Shown: in pieces, positions 27,401 to 35,289 of the stretch
Numbering within the stretch: the stretch's first letter is position 1
Layout: each line of letters opens with the position of its first letter
Translations under genes and position numbers: made by a program
Assembly: GCA_044229775.1 (NCBI GenBank)
Contig: JBGASH010000001.1
Location: 1-64,000 of the forward strand
Direction: 5' to 3'
Length of the DNA: 64,000 bases
DNA from: JAHEYG01 sp044229775
Lineage (GTDB): Bacteria; Bacteroidota; Bacteroidia; B-17B0; Aurantibacillaceae
Notes under the pieces: model-generated
Database searches by the model: none
What the model saw: only the letters and a program-made list of their open reading frames with translations
Told to the model about the DNA's origin: nothing

Positions 27401-27926
27401 GTCCCCCGCTGGCGGGGGTGGCGAGACGGGGGTGGACATTACCGTAAGCTCAGCCGAACCGACCAAGCCCGAACTAAAAGCGCTACACAAAACCATTAAA
27501 AAAATTACCGAAGACATAGAGCGTTTTTCGTTCAACACCTCGGTAAGTAATTTTATGATCTGTGTAAATGAATTAACCGACCTTAAATGTAATAAGAGAG
27601 CTATACTTGAACCGTTATTAATTATTTTATCGCCTTACGCGCCGCACATTACCGAAGAACTGTGGGAGAAACTAGGCCATAAAGAAAGCATAGCTTATGC
27701 TGAGTTTCCTATTTGTAACGAGAGTTATTTGGTAGAGAGTAATTTTAATTATCCTATTTCGTTCAATGGTAAAACCCGTTTCAATATCGAAATGCCCGCA
27801 ACGTTAAGCATTCCCGAAATTGAGAAACTGGTAATGGAAGCCGAACAAACACATAAGTATTTAGAAGGTAAGCAACCTAAAAAGGTGATCGTGGTTCCTA
27901 AAAAAATTGTGAATATTGTAGTTTGA
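24477..27926 (+). CDS. leuS: Leucyl-tRNA synthetase with in-frame DUF559 and repeat insertions
   Basis: 1149 aa against about 920-970 expected. It charges tRNA-Leu. The class I signature PYPSGAGLHVGHPLGY is near residue 45 and KMSKS near 905; the CP1 editing domain has TTRPDTIFG and VPAHDERDF, so both active sites look intact. Four additions interrupt the frame without breaking it. Residues about 295-446 (25360-25815) are an extra domain: a DUF559 endonuclease-like unit (NPTPAESALWKSLKG, YIVDFVC, VEVDGDIHD, VIRFKN) flanked by two palindromes, between the GKSEGTSLKFRV strand and IEVFTTRPD. Two further palindromes sit near residues 682-692 and 975-988. An intein is excluded, as no Hint blocks are present. 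The structured leader precedes it, and DUF922 overlaps its stop by 4 nt. Confidence 0.95.
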   Translation: MEYNFRKIEEKWQAIWKDKKSFKTDNNSSKPKYYVLDMFPYPSGAGLHVGHPLGYIASDIIARYKRHKGFNVLHPMGYDSFGLPAEQYAIQTGQHPKITTEQNIARYREQLDKIGFSFDWDREVRTSDPSYYKWTQWIFIQLFNSWYDLKSNKAEKIETLIAEFEKSGNGNINAHCEEGTKTFSAEEWKNYSEKERSDALMQYRIAYLGEAYVNWCPAMGTVLANDEVKDGVSERGGYPVERKLMKQWSMRITAYAQRLLDGLDKIDWTESLKESQRYWIGKSEGTSLKFRVQDLSPALSKGKGEEAAEGIDPGYFTTDEFTYRLLHDRAVEMRKNPTPAESALWKSLKGNKLDVHFRQQQIIGKYIVDFVCLSKKLVVEVDGDIHDHQKEEDEQRTRELTLTGYKVIRFKNEKVLNEIDGVLREISSELETQSKVLPKGEDLGGVIEVFTTRPDTIFGVSFVTLAPEHELVDKITTPEQKAAVDDYVNKSKSRSERERQADVNKVSGVFTGAYVEHPFTKKQIPIWVGDYVLAGYGTGAVMAVPAHDERDFKFATHFGLAKPQVIVPPTEHDLEKASWDEKEGKLINSDFLNGLEVKAAIKKAIEEIEKNNLGKGKINYRLRDAVFGRQRYWGEPIPIFYKDGIPHALPESELPLVLPEVDKYLPTEDGEPPLARATNWKYTPLLGRGDGGEASYPYELTTMPGWAGSSWYFLRYMDVHNDKTFADKKLMDYWKNVDLYIGGSEHATGHLLYVRFWTKFLHDLNYISIDEPAQKLINQGMIQGLSEKIIRLTARNPKIIDGHENLDEALANIENKSVSIPEGISNVFISADVVESHRSPFLSTDKHARVDDVENGVLNIRKHLKFWKEDSDAAFVCLGGYWRNGEFHGNGSDQFKTIQEVEKMSKSKHNVVSPDNKFDESTGEIVPGIIEKFGADTLRLYEMFLGPLEQSKPWNTNGITGVSGFLKKLWRLFYMSPAGGGGETGVDITVSSAEPTKPELKALHKTIKKITEDIERFSFNTSVSNFMICVNELTDLKCNKRAILEPLLIILSPYAPHITEELWEKLGHKESIAYAEFPICNESYLVESNFNYPISFNGKTRFNIEMPATLSIPEIEKLVMEAEQTHKYLEGKQPKKVIVVPKKIVNIVV
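25369..25387. repeat. Palindromic repeat 1 in leuS
   Basis: CCCTTTCC-AAA-GGAAAGGG, a perfect 8-bp stem with a 3-nt loop, in frame. It marks the left edge of the DUF559 insert. Confidence 0.85.
25783..25801. repeat. Palindromic repeat 2 in leuS
   Basis: TCCTCCCC-AAA-GGGGAGGA, a perfect 8-bp stem followed by a GGAGGGG tail, in frame. It marks the right edge of the DUF559 insert. Confidence 0.85.
26521..26559. repeat. Palindromic repeat 3 in leuS
   Basis: CCCCTCTCC (26524-26532) and GGAGAGGGG (26536-26544) form a 9-bp stem, followed by the tail CGGGGGTGAGGCTT. The same stem-and-tail family occurs inverted at 48604-48639 between nuoE and nuoF. Here it is translated as about 11 extra residues (TPLLGRGDGGE) in the catalytic core region. 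Confidence 0.85.
27399..27439. repeat. Palindromic repeat 4 in leuS
   Basis: Terminal ATGTCC (27399-27404) and GGACAT (27434-27439) enclose CCCCCGC-TG-GCGGGGG (27403-27418). It is translated in frame as a Gly/Pro-rich linker (SPAGGGGETG) between the catalytic core and the anticodon-binding domain. Confidence 0.8.
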
Positions 27927-28486
27927 AAAAAATAGTTTTCATAAGTGCAGTTATCATTTTCTCTGCGTTTGCGAAACAGGAGAGTAAAGATGTTATTTTG
28001 TGGGATGAGAACAGGCTGTTGACCTGGGACGATTTTAAAGGAAAGCCCGAACGGCGATTTGCCGCCGCCTCAACGGCCTACGATATTTTAAAGAGCGTTA
28101 TTAAAAAAGATGAAGCGGCTGCACAAATTACCATAAAGGCGGTGTTCTTTTGTAAGACCTCCTGGAAAAACAGTTATTGGGCCGAGAGTACAATATTGGC
28201 ACACGAACAAAGGCACTTTGATATTGTAGAATTGTTTTCGCGGAAACTCCGCAAATTGTTGCAGGAAACAAAATATAAAAGTCATGCCGATGTAGAAACC
28301 AAAGCCGATTCGCTTTACGCAATAATAGATAAAGAAATGGATGCTTACCAGGATGTATACGATGAGGAGTCGGATGGTTCGATGGACGGCGATAAACAAA
28401 GAGTGTGGAATAAAAAAGTAGCAGCCGAATTAAAAGCACTAGAGCAATATAATAACATCCAATTTGTGGTGGCCATAAATAAATAA
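27923..28486 (+). CDS. DUF922 family putative metalloprotease-like secreted protein
   Basis: 187 aa. Short signal peptide (IVFISAVIIFSAFAK), then a DUF922 domain: LLTWDDFKGKPE near residue 30, an HExxH-like motif LAHEQRHFDI near residue 95 and YDEESDGSMD toward the end. In this family the HExxH suggests a zinc-dependent hydrolase, but activity is not established. The start is TTG, overlapping the leuS stop by 4 nt (TTGA). It shares one base with the next gene, so leuS, DUF922 and the thioredoxin gene look translationally coupled. Confidence 0.82.
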   Translation: MKKIVFISAVIIFSAFAKQESKDVILWDENRLLTWDDFKGKPERRFAAASTAYDILKSVIKKDEAAAQITIKAVFFCKTSWKNSYWAESTILAHEQRHFDIVELFSRKLRKLLQETKYKSHADVETKADSLYAIIDKEMDAYQDVYDEESDGSMDGDKQRVWNKKVAAELKALEQYNNIQFVVAINK

Positions 28487-29730
28487 TGAAATTAACGAAG
28501 TATATACTTGTTCTGTGTGTTTTGGTTCCGGCCACTTTATTTTCTTCTATGAAGATAAAGCAGGGGATCTGGCGAGGCGTTTTAACGTTGGACAAAGAGA
28601 AGAAACTGGAGCTTCCTTTCAATTTTAATGTTGAACGGGTAGAGGACAAAATTTACATCATCATAAAAAATGCCGGTGAAGAAATTACTATAGATGAAAT
28701 TAAATTCAAGGGCGACTCTTTAATTTTTAAAATGCCGGTATTTGATTCGGAGTTTCGCACAAAGATCACGAACGAGAATACATTAGACGGCTACTGGATC
28801 AATTATGCGCGCAAAGACAAGAACGTTATTCCTTTTAAAGCTGTTGCGGGAAAAACGGCACGCTTTGATTTTCTTCCGGGCAAACCCCTGACTTTTTACG
28901 AGGGAAAATGGGAATGTGATTTTAGTCCGGGCACAGCCGACAGCAGCAAAGCCATTGGTGTATTTAAACACGAAAACAATTCGGTATACGTGACCGGAAC
29001 ATTTTTAACCGAGACGGGTGATTACCGCTATTTAGAAGGCATGATGTTTCAGGGAAAATTATATTTATCCTGTTTCGATGGCGCCCATGCGTTCTTGTTC
29101 ATAGCCGAATCGGGTAATGGTACGTCTATTACCAAAGGCGATTTTTATTCAGGCATGCATCATCACGAAAATTGGATAGCGAAAAGAAACGATAATTTTA
29201 AATTAAGAGATCCGGAAAGCATTACTTATATGGTAAGTCCTAAAGGAAAACTGGATTTTGGTTTTCCCGATTCTGAAAAAAAGATAGTTAGTCTGCACGA
29301 CGAGAAATACAAAGGAAAAGTGGTCATTATTCAGATAATGGGAACCTGGTGCCCTAATTGTATGGATGAAACAAAATACCTGGCCGGCATTTACAAAAAA
29401 TATAAAAAAGATGGATTGGAAATTATCGCTTTAGATTATGAACGAACGGATAATTGGGAAAAGTCGAAAAGCAATGTGGCGCGGTTAAAAAGTAAATTTG
29501 GGGTAGAGTACGATATTTTAATCACCGGTTTAACCGGAAAAGAAAAAGCGTCGGAAAGCTTACAATTTTTAAATGGCATAACCGCCTTTCCTACTACCTT
29601 GATCTTAGACCGTGACCATAAAGTAAGAACGGTGTATACGGGGTTTAGCGGTCCTGCTACGGGAAAGGAATACGAAAATTACACCGCAAAAACCCAAAGT
29701 TTATTAGAGGAATTATTATTAAAGAAATAA
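28486..29730 (+). CDS. TlpA-like thioredoxin-fold protein
   Basis: 414 aa. Signal peptide; a beta-rich N-terminal domain (about 25-240) of the kind often found in Bacteroidota TlpA/AhpC-type proteins; then a C-terminal thioredoxin domain (about 265-414) with the redox motif WCPNC (GTWCPNCMDE), the cis-Pro region TAFPTTLIL and a phosphate-free TlpA-like layout. It probably reduces or exchanges disulfides on envelope proteins, or acts in cytochrome c maturation; the substrate is unknown. Overlaps DUF922 by one base and is followed after 11 nt by ribE. Confidence 0.9.
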   Translation: MKLTKYILVLCVLVPATLFSSMKIKQGIWRGVLTLDKEKKLELPFNFNVERVEDKIYIIIKNAGEEITIDEIKFKGDSLIFKMPVFDSEFRTKITNENTLDGYWINYARKDKNVIPFKAVAGKTARFDFLPGKPLTFYEGKWECDFSPGTADSSKAIGVFKHENNSVYVTGTFLTETGDYRYLEGMMFQGKLYLSCFDGAHAFLFIAESGNGTSITKGDFYSGMHHHENWIAKRNDNFKLRDPESITYMVSPKGKLDFGFPDSEKKIVSLHDEKYKGKVVIIQIMGTWCPNCMDETKYLAGIYKKYKKDGLEIIALDYERTDNWEKSKSNVARLKSKFGVEYDILITGLTGKEKASESLQFLNGITAFPTTLILDRDHKVRTVYTGFSGPATGKEYENYTAKTQSLLEELLLKK

Positions 29731-29741
29731 AGAAGAAAAGC

Positions 29742-30329
29742 ATGTTCACAGGAATAATTGAAACAATAGCTAAAGTGGTGAAGATAGAAAAAGAGGGAAC
29801 GAATGTGCATTTCACCTTTTCTTCCTCAATGGCCCCCGAATTAAAAATAGACCAAAGCGTATCGCATAATGGCGTTTGTTTAACGGTGGTTGAAGTAAAA
29901 GGAAACAACTACAAGGTTACGGCCATTGATGAAACACTGAAGCGCTCAAATTTAGGAAATATAAAAGTGGGGGATGAGGTGAATTTAGAACGATGCATGG
30001 TGGCTAATGGAAGATTTGACGGACATATTGTTCAGGGACACGTTGACACAACGGGCGTTTGTAAAAGCGTGAAAGACCTGAAGGGCAGCTGGGAGTTTGT
30101 GTTTGAACATCCTCACAACGAAAAATTCATAACGGTTGAAAAAGGCAGCATCACCATAAACGGGGTAAGTTTAACGGTGGTTGAATCTTCCAGCGACACT
30201 TTTTCGGTTCATGTGATTCCGTACACCTTTGAGCATACCAATTTAGGAAAATTAAAAGTGGGCGATAAGGTGAATTTAGAATTTGATATTGTAGGAAAAT
30301 ATCTGGCCAAAATATTAAAACTTTACTAG
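29742..30329 (+). CDS. ribE: Riboflavin synthase, alpha subunit
   Basis: 195 aa, normal length, two tandem lumazine-binding barrels. It starts with the diagnostic MFTGIIE, has VSHNGVCLTV in the first repeat and ITINGVSLTV in the second, and the linker region GHIVQGHVD. It converts two 6,7-dimethyl-8-ribityllumazine molecules to riboflavin plus a pyrimidine that is recycled. Other rib genes are not in the window. The stop TAG is followed at once by the ATG of nadD. Confidence 0.96.
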   Translation: MFTGIIETIAKVVKIEKEGTNVHFTFSSSMAPELKIDQSVSHNGVCLTVVEVKGNNYKVTAIDETLKRSNLGNIKVGDEVNLERCMVANGRFDGHIVQGHVDTTGVCKSVKDLKGSWEFVFEHPHNEKFITVEKGSITINGVSLTVVESSSDTFSVHVIPYTFEHTNLGKLKVGDKVNLEFDIVGKYLAKILKLY

Positions 30330-30905
30330 ATGTAAATCGGCTTATTTTTTGGTTCGTTCAACCCCATTCATATAGGACATATGGTAATTGCCAATTACAT
30401 GGTAGAGTTTACCGATATGGAACAGATCTGGTTTGTTATCTCGCCGCATAATCCATTAAAGGAAAAAGCGGGACTCATAAATCAGAACCAGCGCTTGTAT
30501 ATGGTGAATTCGGCTATTGAGGATTTTAATAAATTTCGCAGTAGCAGTATCGAATTTAATTTACCGCAACCAAGTTATACCATTAATACCTTAGCGCATC
30601 TTAAAGAAAAATATCCCGAGCACACATTTAGTTTAATAATGGGACAAGATAACCTTACCACCTTTGATAAATGGAAGAATTACGAGGAGATCATTTCGCG
30701 GCACAAAATTTATGTTTATCCTCGGCCCGAAGCAAAGTCATCGCCATTCGATAACCATCCCAATGTTATTTTAACGCAAGCGCCCATGATGGATATTTCT
30801 TCCACTTTTATCCGAAAGGCCATTAAAGAAAAAAAGAACATGATGTTCTTTCTACCGGGTAAGGCCTGGGAATACGTGGATGGTTTAAATTTATACCAAA
30901 AATGA
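30330..30905 (+). pseudogene. nadD: Nicotinate-nucleotide adenylyltransferase with TAA as codon 2
   Basis: NadD adenylates nicotinate mononucleotide in NAD synthesis and is normally essential. The frame from ATG at 30330 reads Met, TAA, then IGLFFGSFNPIHIGHM, the hallmark ATP-binding T/HxGH motif, and continues intact to 30905 (PHNPLKEK, MGQDNLTTFDKW, ISSTFIRKAI). The first downstream ATG (30381) would delete the active site, so it cannot be the functional start. Typical relatives begin MKIGLFFGSFNP; AAA to TAA explains the stop. Either this is a sequence error, or translation starts at a non-standard codon such as ATC at 30336, or the gene is inactive here and NadD is supplied elsewhere. It is otherwise undamaged, so I doubt an old pseudogene. 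Confidence 0.85.
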
Positions 30906-31222
30906 GTTATGACCTGAATGGTCTTTTGGCCGGACTTATTTTTGTGGGTATGGGAGGCGTAGCGCTTCTTTTAATGATCGTTGCTTTGCCCATTCGTTTT
31001 GTTGGAAAAAATAAAGTTTGGTTCGTGAAACTATCTATGTGCGCTATTACTTTTTTTGTAATAGGATTAGCGGGTGTTTCTGTCTTATGGATCTGCGACG
31101 GGTCTTATTCTTCAAAAGCATTTAGAAAGCTGATGGACGAAATATTTGGTTGGGTAGCGCTAGTGATTGCGCTGGGAGTTAGTGTTTTTATTTTTATGAA
31201 AAAACCTTCTTCTCCAGAATAG
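30902..31222 (+). CDS. Small three-helix membrane protein, function unknown
   Basis: 106 aa with three hydrophobic segments (about 8-32, 45-67 and 82-100) and short basic loops. No family recognised. The ATG overlaps the nadD stop by 4 nt (ATGA), so it is co-translated with nadD. Its 3' end overlaps the convergent glycosyltransferase gene by 29 nt. Confidence 0.7.
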   Translation: MSYDLNGLLAGLIFVGMGGVALLLMIVALPIRFVGKNKVWFVKLSMCAITFFVIGLAGVSVLWICDGSYSSKAFRKLMDEIFGWVALVIALGVSVFIFMKKPSSPE

Positions 31223-32363
31223 AGGCGCTCATCTTTTTTAAGAAGTCAATAAAGAAACTAAAGAACACTATAAATAAGCCCACCAGAATAGAAAAGGCGC
31301 TGAGCGCGGTTGTACGTACATGAACAGGATCTAAATTTCCAAAGCCCACGTTCGACCACTTAAACACCTCCGATAAAAATAAAATTACCCCGGCCGCAAT
31401 AACCGTGGATCCTAAAATTAGTCCAAAACCCAAAGTAAATTTTTTACGGATCCAATCAATATTATACCTAATGCGTTTTACGCCTGATATACTAGAAAGT
31501 GTATCGGCGAGTAAACCAAATCCAAAAATAAAAACAGAAGCGGCCAGCATCATTACGCCCATCACAAAACTATTATTATCTAAATAAACATTATCGGTTA
31601 TTTCAAAATGTCCCGATCCGGTTAAAATGACTAATGTTGAACCAAAAACAAAAAAGAAAAGGGCGGGGATCCAATACAACCAAAAGGGCGCAAACATTAA
31701 AAGAAATTGCAAATGCCGCCAACCATCCGACCAGGTTTTTAAATGTGGCGCTCTGTCACGCCCGTCTTTGCGCAAGATAATAGGCACTTCGTCCATGCTT
31801 AAACCGGCAATAGAAGCTTTTACGATCATTTCAGAAGCGAACTCCATTCCGGTTGCACTTAAGTGGAGACGTTCTCTGATGTCTGTTTTAAAGCCGCGAA
31901 GTCCGCAATGAAAATCTTTTGTTTTAAGATCAAAGAATAAACGGCCCAAAAAAGAAAGCACTGGGTTTCCAAGGTACCGATGCAAAAATGGCATAGCGCC
32001 TTTTTCAATTCCTCCCTTAAAACGATTGCCTATAACCAGATCATTACCGTCACGTAATTTTTCTAAGAAGGGTTCTAACTTTGAAAGGTCGTACGATTGA
32101 TCGCTATCGGCCATAATGCAATATTTACCTTTAGCATTTTCTATTCCCGTAATGAGGGCGGCACCATAACCGCGTTTTTCAACATGTATTACCCGAGCGC
32201 CTGCTTCGTTTGCTATCTTAATACTGTTATCGGTACTCCCGTTATCGGCAACAATGATCTCGGCAACATAACCGTTTTTGGAAATGCAATTTTGCGCGTC
32301 TTTAATACAGGCGCCAAGGGTGCGATCTTCGTTAAGGCAGGGCAAAATAATGCTTAATTCCAT
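31194..32363 (-). CDS. Polyprenol-phosphate-type glycosyltransferase (GT2) with C-terminal membrane helices
   Basis: 389 aa. GT-A domain at 1-230: ELSIILPCLNEDRTLGACI, VADNGSTDNSIKIA, the DxD-like MADSDQSYDLS and HCGLRGFKTDI, as in DPM1/GtrB-type enzymes that load sugar onto polyprenol phosphate. Four membrane helices follow between about 235 and 385, as in the four-helix members of this family. It probably makes a lipid-linked sugar donor; the GT-C-type enzymes at 21196 and 32475 would be logical users, which is inference. ATG at 32363. Confidence 0.9.
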   Translation of the reverse strand: MELSIILPCLNEDRTLGACIKDAQNCISKNGYVAEIIVADNGSTDNSIKIANEAGARVIHVEKRGYGAALITGIENAKGKYCIMADSDQSYDLSKLEPFLEKLRDGNDLVIGNRFKGGIEKGAMPFLHRYLGNPVLSFLGRLFFDLKTKDFHCGLRGFKTDIRERLHLSATGMEFASEMIVKASIAGLSMDEVPIILRKDGRDRAPHLKTWSDGWRHLQFLLMFAPFWLYWIPALFFFVFGSTLVILTGSGHFEITDNVYLDNNSFVMGVMMLAASVFIFGFGLLADTLSSISGVKRIRYNIDWIRKKFTLGFGLILGSTVIAAGVILFLSEVFKWSNVGFGNLDPVHVRTTALSAFSILVGLFIVFFSFFIDFLKKMSASILEKKVFS

Positions 32364-32474
32364 ATTGACCTAACGAAGTTAGAAAAACAGGAGGAAGCGG
32401 CAAACTTATTTTGTAAGGTTTTGGTAAAACAGAAGAGATAATTGGTAAAAATGCATATTTTTATATTTTAATAA

Positions 32475-33791
32475 ATGTTGACAAGCCCACACCCAAAAAG
32501 CATAAAACTTCTGTTAAGAGGTTATGGCCTGTACATTTTTACATTTTGTTTTTGCTACCTGATCTTATATTTTTTTGATGTATTTGATTTCCTTCCTGCC
32601 AACGATAATATTTTAAAATGGGACGCCTTTTGGTACACCTCCATTAAAACTAACGGCTACTATTACCATTGGTACGAGCCCTCTAACAGCGCGTTTTTCC
32701 CCTTATTCCCATACCTATGGAAATTTTTGTTCTTAAGCAACGCTGGGATAGCGCTTTTTAATTTTGTGTTGCTGTTGTTAAGTTTAGGCCTGTTGTATTT
32801 TAACTTTGATCTTAATTCGCGTCAGCTTTTTATTTATCTTTCAATTCCATCTTCCATCTTCTTCTTTTTACCCTTCTCCGAATCGCTCTTCTTTTTATTT
32901 GGAACAATTATGCTGACAGGGTTTCATAAGAATAATTTGAAACTCATTCTTATAGGATTATTTTTTACCTCTCTTACAAGAGCTACAGCCATGTTCTTTG
33001 TTCCAGCCATAATTCTTATGGAATTTATGAACTCAGAGAAACTGTTCGACAAAAAAATGCTGAAGAACATTGCGCTTTATTCGCTCATGGCAATAGCAGG
33101 ACTTTTGGTAGTGGTGTTATTTCAATATGCGCAAACCGGCGAGTGGTTTGCTTTTGCCAAGCAACAGGTTAAATACTGGCAGCATCATTTTTCGTTACCG
33201 GGTTTTCCGCTTATTTCATTAGGAGGCAAACGCATCTTGTGGATTGACCTGACGGCCTTTCTTTTTTCGGTTACGGCCCTTGTTGTAACAATAGTATTTG
33301 CGCTTAAAAAATTCTTAAAGAAAAAGAGCGATATCAATAAGCAAAAGGCTTTCTGGTTTTCGACGGGTTATTTATTGATGACGGTATTGTATGGCTTGTT
33401 CTTTAACCCTAAACAACTCGATATGCAGACCACCATTGAGGGTACTAACCGGTACGTGTTGGCCAGCGTTTTTTTTCTGATATTTTTCACAGGAGCCATA
33501 AAAAATTTTAAACCCCGGATCTTCAATTTCATTTGTTTTGGAGTTATTGCGGTAGTAACGTTCTTATTTTTTGGCTTGGGTGGCGAAGGCTTGTTGTTTT
33601 TGGAAAAAAGCAAGAGTAATGATTTCCGTAACGGCATTTTCTTTTTTTGCCTCTTTATTTACGCGGCCCTCTATTATTTATCGGGCAGCCGTAAATATGG
33701 TGTTGTCTTTTCTTATATTTTGATCTGCATTAATATTCTTTTATCAGCCTTGGTACTATACGATTATACTAATGGTGTTTTTATAGCGTGA
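32475..33791 (+). CDS. PIG-V-like mannosyltransferase (GT-C)
   Basis: 438 aa, about 10 membrane helices. The first luminal loop carries WDAFWYTSIKTNGYYY and NSAFFPLFPYLW, which matches the WDxxWY...GY...FFPxxP signature of PIG-V/GPI mannosyltransferase 2 relatives. Bacterial members are presumed to transfer a sugar from polyprenol phosphate in the periplasm. A TTGG / TATATTTT pair upstream (about 32441-32466) is a weak promoter. The following lipoprotein gene overlaps its stop by 4 nt (GTGA). Confidence 0.82.
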   Translation: MLTSPHPKSIKLLLRGYGLYIFTFCFCYLILYFFDVFDFLPANDNILKWDAFWYTSIKTNGYYYHWYEPSNSAFFPLFPYLWKFLFLSNAGIALFNFVLLLLSLGLLYFNFDLNSRQLFIYLSIPSSIFFFLPFSESLFFLFGTIMLTGFHKNNLKLILIGLFFTSLTRATAMFFVPAIILMEFMNSEKLFDKKMLKNIALYSLMAIAGLLVVVLFQYAQTGEWFAFAKQQVKYWQHHFSLPGFPLISLGGKRILWIDLTAFLFSVTALVVTIVFALKKFLKKKSDINKQKAFWFSTGYLLMTVLYGLFFNPKQLDMQTTIEGTNRYVLASVFFLIFFTGAIKNFKPRIFNFICFGVIAVVTFLFFGLGGEGLLFLEKSKSNDFRNGIFFFCLFIYAALYYLSGSRKYGVVFSYILICINILLSALVLYDYTNGVFIA

Positions 33792-34789
33792 AGCAACTTG
33801 TTAACATATTCATTTTTACTGGCCTGCTGTGTTCGTGTTATCACAAGGAAAAGGAAACGCTTAAAACTATTTTTATGGCCGAAACCAATTTTAGCGATTC
33901 GTGTACAACCAATAAAGTGAAAACGATTAACGATGATTATTTTACACGAGTTGATGGTAAGAATGTTTTTAGTGCGGGCATTGTGTATTACATTCCTGTT
34001 AAAATGCCCACCACTATGATGCGGGTATACGTTGATTTTGATTGCCGTAAGGGAGGAGAGGATTTCGGACAAAGTTTAATTGTGTCGCTGCAAAAAGGCG
34101 ATTCGATAGTGGAGTGGAAAAAATTTCCTTTGGCTGGAATGGACATAGGAGAAAAAGTTTGGGTACACATTTCGGATAGCACGCAGTTTTTATATAAGAA
34201 TCCGTTCCATAAGCCTATGCAGGTGAAGGTATTTGCGTTTGACCGACATAAGAAATCTTACATGGAAATGAATAAACTTAAGGTGGTAATAAAGGAAGTT
34301 AACGGAACCGAAGGAAAGAAAGAGCCACAGAATAAAAATATTGTTTTTTCAAAATTCATTGATTTTGAAGATTCACTTATCAAGCCCAGAACAACTGGCT
34401 GCGCGTTTAGCGGCAAATATTTTGCACGTGTTGACGGAAAAATTATTTACGGAGGCGGGACCATGTACGAATTACCGGCGGAGCTCAATACCAAGAAATT
34501 GGTAGCCCGTCTAAATTATTTTTGTCGAACCGTTGGTCCCGATTCGCTTATCAAAATGATCGTGGCGGTTCAAAACGACGACACCCTTTTGGTATGGAAA
34601 GATTTTTCGATCAGGAAATATAAAATGCGACCGGGTACCTGGACAAACATAACCGATACGGTACAATTTAACTACGATGCCGGAACAAAAAAGAACATGC
34701 AGCTAAGGGTGTTTGCTTACAACCTAAGTAAAGAAGCTTTTATTGATATTGACGATCTTTATGTTGAATTAGAAAAGAAAAGTAAGTAG
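33788..34789 (+). CDS. Lipoprotein with a duplicated domain
   Basis: 333 aa. Type II signal peptide ending LLCSC, so probably lipid-anchored. The mature part is two copies of a domain of about 145 aa, each starting with ARVDGKxxxxxGxxYxxP and ending with FAxxxxKxxxxxxxxLxVxxxx (about 50-175 and 205-330). Beta-rich, resembling carbohydrate-binding-like sandwiches, but I cannot name a family. The GTG start overlaps the PIG-V-like gene, and the next gene starts within its stop (TAGTG), so it belongs to a three-gene coupled unit. Confidence 0.75.
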   Translation: MKQLVNIFIFTGLLCSCYHKEKETLKTIFMAETNFSDSCTTNKVKTINDDYFTRVDGKNVFSAGIVYYIPVKMPTTMMRVYVDFDCRKGGEDFGQSLIVSLQKGDSIVEWKKFPLAGMDIGEKVWVHISDSTQFLYKNPFHKPMQVKVFAFDRHKKSYMEMNKLKVVIKEVNGTEGKKEPQNKNIVFSKFIDFEDSLIKPRTTGCAFSGKYFARVDGKIIYGGGTMYELPAELNTKKLVARLNYFCRTVGPDSLIKMIVAVQNDDTLLVWKDFSIRKYKMRPGTWTNITDTVQFNYDAGTKKNMQLRVFAYNLSKEAFIDIDDLYVELEKKSK

Positions 34790-35277
34790 TGAAAATTAGT
34801 TTTAGGCCTATAGAGAAAAAAGACAACGCTGCAATGGCGGATGTGATACGGGTTATTTTTAGGGAAATGAATATCATACAGGAAGGCACCGTTTATACCG
34901 ACCCCACAACCGACAACTTATATGAGCTTTTTAAAACGCCCAATTCCAAATATTTTGTAGCAGAAGAAAACGGAAAAGTCATAGGAGGTTGCGGCATTTT
35001 TCCTTCTCAGGGTTTACCGGAGGGCTGCACAGAATTGGTTAAACTGTATTTATCGTCGCACGCTCAGGGAAAAGGTATAGGAAATGAACTGATGCAAAAA
35101 AGTATTAACACGGCAAGGGAATTAGGTTATAAGCAAATATATTTGGAAAGTTTTCCTGAATTTGCCAAGGCCGTGGAAATGTATGAAAAGTCGGATTTTA
35201 AAAGACTAAAAGCACCGTTGGGAAACACCGGGCATTTTTCGTGCAACGTTTGGATGGTAAAAGATCTAACTAAATAA
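34789..35277 (+). CDS. GNAT family N-acetyltransferase
   Basis: 162 aa, one GNAT domain: FRPIEKKDNAAMADVIR, the central strand EENGKVIGGCGIFP, and the acetyl-CoA loop LSSHAQGKGIGNELMQK (motif A, Q-x-x-G-x-G), then YLESFPEFAKAVEMYEKSDF. Starts with GTG sharing one base with the preceding stop. Substrate unknown. Followed after 12 nt by a VIT1-like transporter gene. Confidence 0.9.
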   Translation: MKISFRPIEKKDNAAMADVIRVIFREMNIIQEGTVYTDPTTDNLYELFKTPNSKYFVAEENGKVIGGCGIFPSQGLPEGCTELVKLYLSSHAQGKGIGNELMQKSINTARELGYKQIYLESFPEFAKAVEMYEKSDFKRLKAPLGNTGHFSCNVWMVKDLTK

Positions 35278-35289
35278 AAATTATATAAT

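Noticed and set aside
28128..28649. 173-codon minus-strand frame over DUF922 and the thioredoxin gene
   Set aside because: It crosses two coupled plus-strand genes with recognisable motifs and shows no family features.
11702..30335. Reassignment of TAA to an amino acid
   Set aside because: TAA terminates many intact genes here (for example the GT9 and nuoC genes), so the two internal TAA codons are local events.
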